Source of the DNA: Nocardioides campestrisoli
GTDB lineage: Bacteria > Actinomycetota > Actinomycetes > Propionibacteriales > Nocardioidaceae
Direction: 5' to 3'
Assembly: GCF_013624435.2 (NCBI RefSeq)
Contig: NZ_CP061768.1
Coordinates: 4,058,001 to 4,122,000 of the forward strand
DNA: 64,000 nt
In this document: one piece after another, positions 16,744-24,395 of the stretch
How the letters are laid out: each line of letters opens with the position of its first letter
Position numbering within the stretch: the stretch's first letter is position 1
The notes under the pieces: model-generated
The model's database searches: none
What the model saw: the letters and a program-made list of their open reading frames with translations, nothing else
Told to the model about the DNA's origin: nothing
Translations under genes and position numbers: made by a program

Positions 16744-17319
16744 TCAGACCGGTCGGCGCATCACCACGCGTGGGAAGCCGCCCGCGACGGCGTCGGTGCG
16801 CGCCGCCAGCGTGAACCCGCCGTCCTCGAAGAGCCTGCGGGTGCCGACGAACGCCATCGTCAGGTCGACCTTCTGGCCGTCGTTGTCCACGGGGTAGCCC
16901 TCGACGGCCGGCGCGCCCTGTTCGGCGGCGTACGCCACGGCACCGGCGAGCAGGTGGTGGGAGATGCCCTGGCCGCGGTGCCCGGGCCGGACCCGGACGC
17001 AGATCACCGACCAGACCGGCAGGTCGTCGATGGGCTTGATCCTCGTCGACCTCGCGACCGGCAGGTCGGCACGCGGCGCGACGGCCGCCCAGCCGACCAC
17101 CTCGTCCCCGTCGTAGGCCAGCACGCCCGGGGAGACCTTGCGGGCGCAGAGGTCGCGCATCGCGTCGCGACGCGCGGTCCCGGCCAGCTCACGGTTGGTC
17201 TTCGAGTCGATCCGGTGGCTCAGGCACCAGCAGACGTTGGCATCGGGCCTCTTGGGTCCGAGCATGGTCGCCACGTCGTCGAACCTGCTCAGGGTCGCAG
17301 GCTTCACCTCGATCGTCAT
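16744..17319 (-). CDS. GNAT family N-acetyltransferase
   Basis: A 191-residue acetyltransferase. The acetyl-CoA binding segment is VRVRPGHRGQGISHHLLAGA (RGQGIS), preceded by VVGWAAVAPR and followed by VEGYPVD. The N-terminal part (DANVCWCLSHRID) carries two Cys close together, as in several actinobacterial GNATs of this type. Acceptor unknown. It converges on the flavoenzyme gene and is divergent from the second HNH gene. Confidence 0.88.
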   Translation of the reverse strand: MTIEVKPATLSRFDDVATMLGPKRPDANVCWCLSHRIDSKTNRELAGTARRDAMRDLCARKVSPGVLAYDGDEVVGWAAVAPRADLPVARSTRIKPIDDLPVWSVICVRVRPGHRGQGISHHLLAGAVAYAAEQGAPAVEGYPVDNDGQKVDLTMAFVGTRRLFEDGGFTLAARTDAVAGGFPRVVMRRPV

Positions 17320-17360
17320 CGGTCCTCCTCTCTCGTGCTCGTCAGCCTACCCCGTCTCGT

Positions 17361-17376
17361 TCGAACAGGTGTGTGG
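17361..17376 (+). promoter_or_regulatory. Possible degenerate SOS (LexA) box upstream of the second HNH gene
   Basis: TCGAAC at 17361-17366, four bases, then GTGTGG (3 of 6 matches to GTTCGA). The half-site is embedded in the self-complementary octamer GTTCGAAC (17359-17366), 54 bases before the HNH start. It is similar in content to the site at 6954. Confidence 0.28.
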
Positions 17377-17419
17377 ATAACGTCAGCACAGTGTCGGCGC
17401 CCGGCGCTAGTTTCGATCC

Positions 17420-18748
17420 ATGACCTGGACCACCGCCGATTCCGCGCACCCCGTGCTGAGGTGTGCCGACACGGTGCTCGCCGCGGTGCGGGAGGTCGAC
17501 CGCGTGGACCCGGCGTTCATGACGACCACGCAGAAGCGGACGGCGCTGCTCGAGCTCGCACGGGCTCGCGCCCAGGTGGAGGCGGTCTGGCTCCGGGTCC
17601 TCGACAGCGCCGGCGACCTGGCCGGCCTCACCGGCGAACGGGACGCGGCCGCCTGGCTCGCCGCGCACGCCCGGATGGACCGCGGCACCGCGTCCGGCGC
17701 CCAGCGGCTGGCGGGCGGGCTGGCCCACACCTGGCAGGCGACCGGCGCCGCGGTGCAGTCCGGCGAGGTCGCCGTCGCGCAGGCCAGGGTGATCATCCGC
17801 TGCCTGGACGACCTGGCCTCGGTCGGGACCGACTCCCGGGGAGTGCCCGACGGTCAGGGCGAGCCGGTCTCCGCCGAGGTCCTGGGGCTGGCGGAGGCCC
17901 GGCTGATCGAGCTGGCCGCGCTGCACTCCCCGGGCGAGCTCCGCACCCTCGGGGGGAAGATCCTCAGCACCGTGGCGCCCGAGGTGGCCGACGAGACCGA
18001 ACGCCGCCGCCTCGAGGCTGCGGAGCGCCGGGCCGGAGCGGCCACCAGGCTCACGATGCGCCGCCGCGGCGACGGCTCGACCGACGTGCACGCCCGGATC
18101 CCCGAGGCGCTGGCCACCCGGCTCAAGACCTACCTCGACGCCTTCACCGCGCCGCGCACCGCTGCCGGGCCCCGATGGACCCCAGGGCGGGGGATCGTCG
18201 ACCCGGCCACCGGGATCAAGCTCCCCTTCGACCGGGTGCAGGGACAGGCGTTCTGCGCGCTGCTGGAGTGTCTGCCCGCGGAGGTCATGCCGCTGCACGG
18301 CGGCTCCGCGACCAGCCTGGTCGTCACCGTCGACCTGGAGACGCTGAGGACCGGGCTCGGGGAGGCCACCACGCTCGGCGCGCCGGCCGACACCTCCCGG
18401 ATCACCGCGGGCGAGGCGCGCCGCCTGGCCTGCCAGGCCACGATCATCCCGGCGGTCCTGGGCACCGACTCCGAGGTCTTCGACCTCGGGCGGAGCAGCC
18501 GGCTCTTCACCCGCGGACAGCGCCTCAAGACGGCCCTGGAACACCCCACCTGCCGCACGATCGGCTGCTCGGTGCCGGCCACCATGTGCGAGGCCCACCA
18601 CGGCCGCGATCCCTGGTGCCGCGGCGGCACGACCGACCAGGCCGACCTGACGCACCTCTGCCCCTGGCACCACCACCGCGCCCACGACCCCGACTACCTG
18701 ACGAAGCGCCTGGCCAACGGCGACGTGCGCTTCCACCGGCGGCGGTAG
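17420..18748 (+). CDS. HNH endonuclease, DUF222 (13E12 repeat) family
   Basis: A 442-residue paralogue of the protein at 7080-8405, with the same architecture: an N-terminal DUF222 helical part and a C-terminal HNH with CRTIGCSVPATMCEAHH and WHHHRAHDPDY. The conserved block KILSTVAPEVADE / MRRRGDGSTDVHARIPE (two separate segments) aligns with the first copy. The start ATG 17420 follows a short leader containing the candidate LexA half-site. The two copies, about 10 kb apart and in direct orientation, could recombine. Confidence 0.92.
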   Translation: MTWTTADSAHPVLRCADTVLAAVREVDRVDPAFMTTTQKRTALLELARARAQVEAVWLRVLDSAGDLAGLTGERDAAAWLAAHARMDRGTASGAQRLAGGLAHTWQATGAAVQSGEVAVAQARVIIRCLDDLASVGTDSRGVPDGQGEPVSAEVLGLAEARLIELAALHSPGELRTLGGKILSTVAPEVADETERRRLEAAERRAGAATRLTMRRRGDGSTDVHARIPEALATRLKTYLDAFTAPRTAAGPRWTPGRGIVDPATGIKLPFDRVQGQAFCALLECLPAEVMPLHGGSATSLVVTVDLETLRTGLGEATTLGAPADTSRITAGEARRLACQATIIPAVLGTDSEVFDLGRSSRLFTRGQRLKTALEHPTCRTIGCSVPATMCEAHHGRDPWCRGGTTDQADLTHLCPWHHHRAHDPDYLTKRLANGDVRFHRRR

Positions 18749-18817
18749 GCCGATGAGCAGAGACCAGCAGGCCGGCGCCGAGAGGGCCGGTGTGACCGCC
18801 CGACGTACCGTGGCGCC

Positions 18818-19693
18818 ATGCCCTCCGAGCCGACCCAGACCGGATCCCCGGCCACCGGCGCCGACGCCCTGCTCGTGGGCTGCGGGGACCTGGGCACCAG
18901 CATCGGGTTCCGGCTGGCCGCCCGCGGACAGCGCGTCGTGGCGCTCCGGCGGCGCGCCGACCTCGTCCCCCCGCCCCTGGAGGGGATCGCGGCCGACCTC
19001 ACCGCCGGACCACCCGCCCTGCCTCCGATGGACCTCGAACACCTCGTGGTCGCGCTCACCGCGCGCCCACGCAGCGAGGAGGCCTACCGGTCGACGTACG
19101 TCGAGGGCCTGGGCTACGCGCTCGACGGGCTCGAGGCCGTCGGGGCGATCCCGCGGCGGGCCGTCCTGGTCTCCTCCACCGCGGTCTACGGGGTGGTGGC
19201 CGAGGGTGAGCTGGTCGACGAGTCGACGCACGCCCGCCCGGCCGACGGACCGGGGCGGATGCTCCTGGAGGCCGAGCGGCTCTTCCTCCAGCGCGTGCCG
19301 CACGGCACCGTGCTCCGGCTCTCCGGGCTCTACGGGCGCGGACCCAGCCGGTTCGCCGACCAGGTGCTCTCGGGGAAGGTCACCGACCCGGACCGGTGGA
19401 CCAACCGCCTGCACCGAGACGACGCCGCGGAGGCGGTGGTCCACCTGCTCACCCGGCCGGTCGCGCCGGGGCCCCTCTACGTCGGCACCGACGACGAGCC
19501 GGCCGTGCTGGGCGAGGTCGCGGCGTACCTCGCCCAGCGGATCGGCGGCCCCCGCCCGCCGAAGCCGTCGGTCCCCCACCGGCACGGCAAGCGCCTCTCC
19601 AACGCCCGGCTCCGGGCGACCGGCTGGGAGCCGGCCTACCCGAGCTACCGGGAGGGCTACCGGGACTACCCGGCGCTGGGCACCGCCACCTGA
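18818..19693 (+). CDS. NAD-dependent epimerase/dehydratase-like protein (SDR superfamily)
   Basis: A 291-residue Rossmann protein of the extended SDR type, close to YeeZ-like proteins. The dinucleotide loop is LLVGCGDLGTSIGFRLA (GxGxxG-like), and the segment LVSSTAVYGVV and then RLSGLYGRG are typical of sugar-nucleotide epimerase folds. The YxxxK pair is not clear, so catalytic activity is uncertain. Its 3' end overlaps the convergent dehydrogenase gene by 28 nt. Confidence 0.85.
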   Translation: MPSEPTQTGSPATGADALLVGCGDLGTSIGFRLAARGQRVVALRRRADLVPPPLEGIAADLTAGPPALPPMDLEHLVVALTARPRSEEAYRSTYVEGLGYALDGLEAVGAIPRRAVLVSSTAVYGVVAEGELVDESTHARPADGPGRMLLEAERLFLQRVPHGTVLRLSGLYGRGPSRFADQVLSGKVTDPDRWTNRLHRDDAAEAVVHLLTRPVAPGPLYVGTDDEPAVLGEVAAYLAQRIGGPRPPKPSVPHRHGKRLSNARLRATGWEPAYPSYREGYRDYPALGTAT

Positions 19694-21363
19694 GCCTTGG
19701 CCATGTCCCGGCCGGCGCGCATCCCGAAGACCACGGCGGGGCCGATGGTCGAGCCGGGACCGGGGTAGGTCCGACCCATCACCGACGCGGAGTTGTTGCC
19801 CGCGGAGTAGAGCCCCTCGATCACCGAGCCGTCCTCGCGCAGCGCCCGGCCCTCGGTGTCGGTGACCACGCCACCCTTGGTGCCGAGGTCGCCGATGACG
19901 ACCTTGAACGCCGTGAACGGACCCTTCTCCAGCGGGCCCAGGCACGGGTTGGGGCGCACGGTCGGGTCGCCGTAGTAGCGGTCGTACGCCGAGTTGCCGC
20001 GACCGAAATCACCGTCGACCCCCGAGCGGGCGAAGCCGTTGAACCGCTCCACCGTGGACCCCAGCCGGGCCGGGTCGATCTTCAGCTTGCGCGCGAGCTC
20101 GTCGATCGAGTCGGCCTTGACCATGATCCCGGCCTCGACCATCTCCTTGTTCTTGCGCGGGTCCATGGCATAGGTGCGCAGGTAGCGACGGGCGTGCCGG
20201 CGGTCGCTGATCATCCAGTACGTCCCGTCCTTGTCGTGCTCGAGCATGTGGTGCCCGAGGTCGACGTAGGACTCGGACTCGTTGGCGAACCGGTCGCCGC
20301 GCGAGTCGACGATGATCGAGTAGGGGAAGGACCGCTCGCTCACGATGAAGGCAGGGCTCTCCCCGTCGCCGACCGGCGCGATCGAGGCGCCCCACCAGGC
20401 GTCGTCCATCAGCTCGAGCGCCGCACCGGCGCGGGCGGCGATCTCGATCGGGGCGCCGAGGTTGCCGGGGGCGCCCGACGGCGAGCCGTCGATGCCGTGG
20501 TGCTTGCGGCGCATCTCCTTGTTGTGGTCGAAGCCGCCGGCGGCGAGCATCACGCCGCGGGTCGCCCGCACGGTGACCGGGCGCCCACCGCGGGTGAGCC
20601 GCACGCCGACGACCCGGTCGTCCTCGATCACCAGGTCCTCGAGCGGCGACTCGAGCCACAGCTCGGCGCCGTTGCGCTGGACCACGACGTCGAGCATCGC
20701 CGAGGCGAACCCGGCACCGATGCCGGCTAGCTTCTTGCCACGCACGACGCCGCTCAGGGCGCGGCCGACGAGCTGGGCGCCGCGCGTGGCGCCGGAGACG
20801 GTCACCCAGGAGCGACCCAGCAGCCAGACGTCGTCGGTCTTGACCGGGAGGCCGGCCGGGGCCTGGCAGCACTTCCACCAGTCACCGATCCGCTTGAGGT
20901 CGAAGGGCTTGACCTCGAGCCCGCGGCCGATCTTGCCGCCCGGCAGCTCGGGGTAGTAGTCGGCGTAGTCGGGGGCGCGGACCAGCTCCACGCCGTACTT
21001 CTCCACGGTCTCGACGAAGTCGTCGATGCCGTCGACGAACGCCTCCTTGCGCTCACGCGAGGTGGACCGCCCCTCCTCGCCGACGGTCGCCTCCAGGTAG
21101 GCCAGCGCCTCCTGGCGGGAGTCCCCGACACCGTCGCGACGCATCAGCGGGTTGTTCGGCATCCACATCCCGCCGCCGGACATGGCGGTGTTGCCGCCCC
21201 ACTTGGCGGTGCTCTCCACCATCAGGACGCTCAGCCCCTCGTCGGTGGCGGCCAGCGCGGTCGCGAACCCCGCGGCGCCGGTCCCGACCACGACGACGTC
21301 GTAGGTGTGGTCAAAGCTGCTGGTGCTGCTCATCTCGGTGCTGCTCATCTCGGTGCTGGTCAT
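19666..21363 (-). CDS. FAD-dependent dehydrogenase, 3-ketosteroid-delta-1-dehydrogenase-like
   Basis: A 565-residue flavoprotein, the size expected of KstD. The FAD motif is VVVVGTGAAGFATALAA (about residues 24-40), followed by SGGGMWMPNN. The C-terminal FAD segment is GRTYPGPGSTIGPAVVFG, as in 3-oxosteroid 1-dehydrogenases and related fumarate-reductase-type enzymes. It would introduce a 1,2-double bond into a 3-ketosteroid or similar ketone. I chose ATG 21361-21363 because GAGGAGGAGAG lies just upstream; two more in-frame ATGs follow at 15-base steps. It is divergent from the TetR gene across a 22-bp palindrome. Confidence 0.88.
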   Translation of the reverse strand: MTSTEMSSTEMSSTSSFDHTYDVVVVGTGAAGFATALAATDEGLSVLMVESTAKWGGNTAMSGGGMWMPNNPLMRRDGVGDSRQEALAYLEATVGEEGRSTSRERKEAFVDGIDDFVETVEKYGVELVRAPDYADYYPELPGGKIGRGLEVKPFDLKRIGDWWKCCQAPAGLPVKTDDVWLLGRSWVTVSGATRGAQLVGRALSGVVRGKKLAGIGAGFASAMLDVVVQRNGAELWLESPLEDLVIEDDRVVGVRLTRGGRPVTVRATRGVMLAAGGFDHNKEMRRKHHGIDGSPSGAPGNLGAPIEIAARAGAALELMDDAWWGASIAPVGDGESPAFIVSERSFPYSIIVDSRGDRFANESESYVDLGHHMLEHDKDGTYWMISDRRHARRYLRTYAMDPRKNKEMVEAGIMVKADSIDELARKLKIDPARLGSTVERFNGFARSGVDGDFGRGNSAYDRYYGDPTVRPNPCLGPLEKGPFTAFKVVIGDLGTKGGVVTDTEGRALREDGSVIEGLYSAGNNSASVMGRTYPGPGSTIGPAVVFGMRAGRDMAKAQVAVPSAG

Positions 21364-21370
21364 CTCGGCT
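21326..21370 (-). repeat. Three 15-bp repeats carrying the start codon of the flavoprotein gene
   Basis: Read on the plus strand, CTGCTCATCTCGGTG occurs at 21326 and 21341, with a variant at 21356. Each contains CAT, i.e. an in-frame ATG on the coding strand at 21333, 21348 and 21363. The encoded N-terminus is MTSTEMSSTEMSST. Confidence 0.9.
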
Positions 21371-21383
21371 CTCCTCCTCGACC

Positions 21384-21405
21384 AACCGGACAACGTTGTC
21401 CGGTT
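21384..21405. promoter_or_regulatory. TetR operator: perfect 22-bp palindrome
   Basis: AACCGGACAAC is followed directly by its reverse complement, centred in the 57-base gap between the flavoprotein gene (minus) and the TetR gene (plus). Length, symmetry and position are as expected for a TetR-family operator controlling both divergent genes. It overlaps where both promoters must lie. Confidence 0.8.
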
Positions 21406-21420
21406 CGTAGACTGCCCAGC

Positions 21421-22047
21421 ATGCCTCCCTGCCCCCCCGAAGACAAGCGCGACCAGCCGTCCGCGCAGCTTCCTCCGCGACGTCCGGCCCGACAGCCCCA
21501 GCCGCGGGAGCACAACCGCGGTCCGGCCGCGGCTGCGGAGAACCGCGCGGCGATCCTCCGGGCCGCTCGGAGGCTCTTCGCCGAGCGCGGCTACCACGTG
21601 CCGCTGAACGCGATCGCCCGCGAGGCGGGGGTCGGGCAGGGCGTGCTCTACCGGCACTTCCCGGGCCGGCACGACCTCGCCTTCGCGGTCTTCGAGGAGA
21701 ACTTCGCCGAGCTGGAGGAGGTCGCTCAGGGCACCGACGCCCAGGTCTTCGAGCGGCTGCTGAGCACCCTGGTCGAGCTGATCGTCGGCTCCGCCGCCTT
21801 CGTCGAGATGGTGGTCGACGCCCGACGCAGCCTGCCGACGTACGACGGCGACGAGCGCCTGCGTCGCCTGCTGGAGCGTGCGCTGGCGACCTCGCAGGCG
21901 GCCGGCGCGATCACCGAGGACCTCGCGGTCGACGACGTGCTGCTGGCGGTCCGGATGGTCTACGGCGTCGTCGCCACCGCGGCGGACGCGGAGTCCGCGC
22001 GGCTCGGCGTCGCCCAGGCCCGGCGGCTGCTGGGCGACTGGGCCTAG
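21421..22047 (+). CDS. TetR family transcriptional regulator
   Basis: A 208-residue regulator. A basic, Pro/Arg-rich N-terminal tail of about 35 residues precedes the TetR HTH: AILRAARRLFAERGYHVPLNAIAREAGVGQGVLYRHFPGR, shown here in parts AILRAARRLFAERGYH and IAREAGVGQGVLYRHF. The ligand-binding half is helical (DDVLLAVRMVYGVVATAA). It probably represses itself and the divergent KstD-like gene through the palindrome at 21384. The start ATG 21421 lies 15 bases after the operator. Confidence 0.93.
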   Translation: MPPCPPEDKRDQPSAQLPPRRPARQPQPREHNRGPAAAAENRAAILRAARRLFAERGYHVPLNAIAREAGVGQGVLYRHFPGRHDLAFAVFEENFAELEEVAQGTDAQVFERLLSTLVELIVGSAAFVEMVVDARRSLPTYDGDERLRRLLERALATSQAAGAITEDLAVDDVLLAVRMVYGVVATAADAESARLGVAQARRLLGDWA

Positions 22048-22090
22048 ATCGTTGGGGCCTAGCGCGCGGGGGGCTAGCGCGCAGGCCTAG
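22041..22090 (+). repeat. TAG repeat array starting on the TetR stop codon
   Basis: GGCCTAG contains the stop (TAG 22045-22047) and recurs at 22056 and 22084, with GGGCTAG at 22071. TAG codons stand at 22045, 22060, 22075 and 22088, spaced 15, 15 and 13. The first three are in the gene's own frame. Confidence 0.75.
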
Positions 22091-22114
22091 CCAACAGGGC
22101 TGGAGCTCGACGGC

Positions 22115-22669
22115 TCAGGCGCCACAGCCGCAGGACCCGCAGGCGCCGCCGCAGACCGAGGCGCCACGCTCCTCCGGCGTCTCGTCGACGTGGTCGTGGG
22201 CGTACTGCAGGGCGTTCATGTAGACGCCGCTGGGCTGGGGGCCGCCCACGCCGTACTTGCGGTCGATCACCAGGTACGGCGCGGCGCCGAAACCGATCTG
22301 CGCGGCGGTCGCCTCGTCCACCCGGACGTCGTACCCGTACTCGTCGTTGCCGAGGATCCGCTCCGTGTCGGCCGCGTCCACACCGGCCTCGGTGGCGAGC
22401 CGGAGCAGCACCGCCGGGTCGGTGGGCGACTCCTGCTCGGTCACGAACGCCTTCATCATCAACTCGCGGAGCTGGTCGGCGCGGCCGGCAGCGGCGGCCA
22501 GCGCGACCACCCGGTGCGCGTCGTACGTCTTCGGGCGCTCGACCTGGTAGGCGTGCCAGAGGATCTCGACCTCGTCGCCGTGCTCCCACTCGGCGAGGGC
22601 CGACTCCAGCGCCACCTTCGCGAGGTAGCTGTCGAGGTGGGCCAGGTCGGCCCAGATGTCGATGATCAC
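22115..22669 (-). CDS. DsbA/FrnE-family thioredoxin-fold protein lacking the CxxC
   Basis: A 184-residue DsbA-like protein of the FrnE group (2-hydroxychromene-2-carboxylate isomerase relatives). The helical insert (LWHAYQVERPKTYDAHRVVALAA) and the cis-Pro strand (GFGAAPYLVIDRKYGVGGPQP; both cut for length elsewhere) fit. At the position of the usual CPWC the sequence is IDIWADLAHLDSYL, so the redox pair is absent. The C-terminus is instead Cys-rich (CGGACGSCGCGA), a pattern that could bind a metal. The start is GTG 22667-22669; a shorter internal start is not supported. Confidence 0.8.
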   Translation of the reverse strand: MIIDIWADLAHLDSYLAKVALESALAEWEHGDEVEILWHAYQVERPKTYDAHRVVALAAAAGRADQLRELMMKAFVTEQESPTDPAVLLRLATEAGVDAADTERILGNDEYGYDVRVDEATAAQIGFGAAPYLVIDRKYGVGGPQPSGVYMNALQYAHDHVDETPEERGASVCGGACGSCGCGA

Positions 22670-22694
22670 GGCGCCCACGGTACGCCGCGCCCGG

Positions 22695-22991
22695 TCAGTC
22701 GAAGCAGGCGAGCCAGGCCGGGCGGGACGGCACGGAGCGCACGCCTGGGCGACGGACGACGTTGCCGTCCCCGATCTCGCGCCCGACCTGGGCCACCAGC
22801 TCGATCCGGTCGCGCACGTCCCGGGCCGCGACCTGCCAGCAGGACCACGACGGACCCAGCCACGGGTCGAGCAGCGAGACCCCGCCCGGCGGACGCTCGC
22901 CCCCACCGGTCGACGCCAGGTCCTGGACTCCCGGCTGCACACCGATCAGCACCCCGGCGCACGCCAGGGCGACCAGCTGAGCCCGAGCCAC
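22695..22991 (-). CDS. Small putative secreted protein
   Basis: A 98-residue protein whose N-terminus is MARAQLVALACAGVLIGVQP if read from GTG 22989-22991: a short basic start and a hydrophobic core, consistent with a signal peptide or lipoprotein-like leader. The remainder contains two Trp and three Cys (PSWSCWQVAARD, WLACFD at the end) and no recognised domain. A purine-rich site (GGAGAGGTGAGG) precedes the GTG, which supports it as a real gene. It ends 25 bases before the DsbA-like gene on the same strand. Confidence 0.55.
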   Translation of the reverse strand: MARAQLVALACAGVLIGVQPGVQDLASTGGGERPPGGVSLLDPWLGPSWSCWQVAARDVRDRIELVAQVGREIGDGNVVRRPGVRSVPSRPAWLACFD

Positions 22992-23150
22992 CCGTTCCTC
23001 ACCTCTCCCGCCACCAGTCCCCGTACGGCGCCCTGCCGTCTCGTGCGACCACCCCTGCACAACCCTCCGGGAGACCGCAGGACCACGGCGAGACCAGACG
23101 AACGTGCCATCGCGGTCACCCTCGGTCATCGCCACAATGGGGCATCGGGG

Positions 23151-23194
23151 GTCCCGCGCAGGTCCCGCGCAAGCCCCGAGCAAGTCCCGCGCCG
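23151..23194 (+). repeat. Four 11-bp imperfect direct repeats
   Basis: The units start at 23151, 23162, 23173 and 23184 with consensus GTCCCGCGCAA. They lie 65-108 bases upstream of the LLM oxidoreductase gene, inside a 267-base gap. The spacing is one helical turn, which would suit a protein binding in tandem, but nothing else supports that. Confidence 0.6.
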
Positions 23195-23258
23195 GCACCG
23201 GCCGGCCGACGGCGGCACACCAGGGAAGAACGACGACACCAGGATGGTTGAACTTTCT

Positions 23259-24293
23259 ATGAAGAAGATCGGATTCCTCTCGTTCGGCCACTGGACGCCG
23301 TCGCCGCACTCGCAGACCAGGTCGGCAGCCGACACGCTGCTCCAGTCCATCGACCTCGCCGTCGCGGCCGAAGAGCTCGGCGCCGACGGTGCGTACTTCC
23401 GGGTGCACCACTTCGCCCGGCAGCTCGCCTCGCCGTTCCCGCTGCTGGCGGCCGTCGGCGCGCGCACCAGCCGGATCGAGATCGGCACCGGCGTGATCGA
23501 CATGCGCTACGAGAACCCGCTCTACATGGCCGAGGACGCCGGCTCCGCGGACCTGATCTCGGGTGGCAGGCTCCAGCTCGGCGTCAGCCGGGGATCACCG
23601 GAGCAGGTCGTCGACGGCTGGCGCTACTTCGGCTTCCAGCCCGCGCCGGGCCCCGACGGCCAGCCGGGCGACCCCGCCCAGATGGCGCGCCAGCACACCG
23701 AGGTGCTGCTGGAGATCCTCAAGGGGGAGGGGTTCGCCGAGCCGCACCCGCGGCCGATGTTCCCCAACCCGCCGGGGCTGCTGCGGATCGAGCCGCACTC
23801 GCCCGGGCTGCGCGAGCGCATCTGGTGGGGCGCCGGGTCGCGGGCCACCGCCGAGTGGGCGGGCGAGAAGGGGATGCACCTGATGAGCTCGACGCTGCTC
23901 ACCGAGGACACCGGCGTCCCGTTCCACGAGCTGCAGGCCGAGCAGATCCAGCGGTTCCGCGACGCCTGGAAGGCCGCAGGGCACGCCCACGAGCCGCGGG
24001 TCTCGGTCAGCCGCAGCATCTTCCCCCTCGTCGACGACCGGGACCGCGCGTACTTCGGCGCCGAGGGCACCGGCCAGGACCAGGTCGGCCAGCTCGAGGG
24101 CGGCCGGGCGCGTTTCGGCAAGTCGTACGCCGCGGAGCCCGACGTGCTGGTCGAGCAGCTGCGGGAGGACACCGCGATCGCCGCCGCGGACACCCTGCTG
24201 CTCACCGTGCCCAACCAGCTCGGCGTGGACTACAACGCCCACGTGCTGGAGAGCATCCTCACCCACGTGGCTCCGGCGCTCGGCTGGCGCTGA
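23259..24293 (+). CDS. LLM class flavin-dependent oxidoreductase
   Basis: A 344-residue luciferase-like monooxygenase (TIM barrel, FMN or F420 dependent). It begins MKKIGFLSFGHW and has the LLM signatures AEELGADGAYFRVHHF, TSRIEIGTGVIDMRYENP and GGRLQLGVSRGSPEQV. An ATG 15 bases upstream (23244) would add five residues; neither has a strong ribosome binding site. Substrate unknown. A stem-loop (24299-24317) follows the stop. Confidence 0.9.
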   Translation: MKKIGFLSFGHWTPSPHSQTRSAADTLLQSIDLAVAAEELGADGAYFRVHHFARQLASPFPLLAAVGARTSRIEIGTGVIDMRYENPLYMAEDAGSADLISGGRLQLGVSRGSPEQVVDGWRYFGFQPAPGPDGQPGDPAQMARQHTEVLLEILKGEGFAEPHPRPMFPNPPGLLRIEPHSPGLRERIWWGAGSRATAEWAGEKGMHLMSSTLLTEDTGVPFHELQAEQIQRFRDAWKAAGHAHEPRVSVSRSIFPLVDDRDRAYFGAEGTGQDQVGQLEGGRARFGKSYAAEPDVLVEQLREDTAIAAADTLLLTVPNQLGVDYNAHVLESILTHVAPALGWR

Positions 24294-24298
24294 CCACG

Positions 24299-24317
24299 GC
24301 GGGTCGGGCCGACCCGC
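24299..24317 (+). terminator. Stem-loop after the LLM oxidoreductase gene
   Basis: GCGGGTC (24299-24305) pairs with GACCCGC (24311-24317) around GGGCC. It starts six bases after the stop codon. No U-run follows, as is common for actinobacterial terminators. Confidence 0.5.
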
Positions 24318-24395
24318 GTCCGTGCCGAGGATGAAGTGGGGCACTCTTGGGCACAGACGGCCGGACCAACGGCCCGCGGACGACGGAGATCACCA

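Noticed and set aside
7080..18748. Composite transposon flanked by the two DUF222 genes
   Set aside because: The copies are clearly diverged, no terminal inverted repeats or target duplications are seen, and the genes between appear ordinary.
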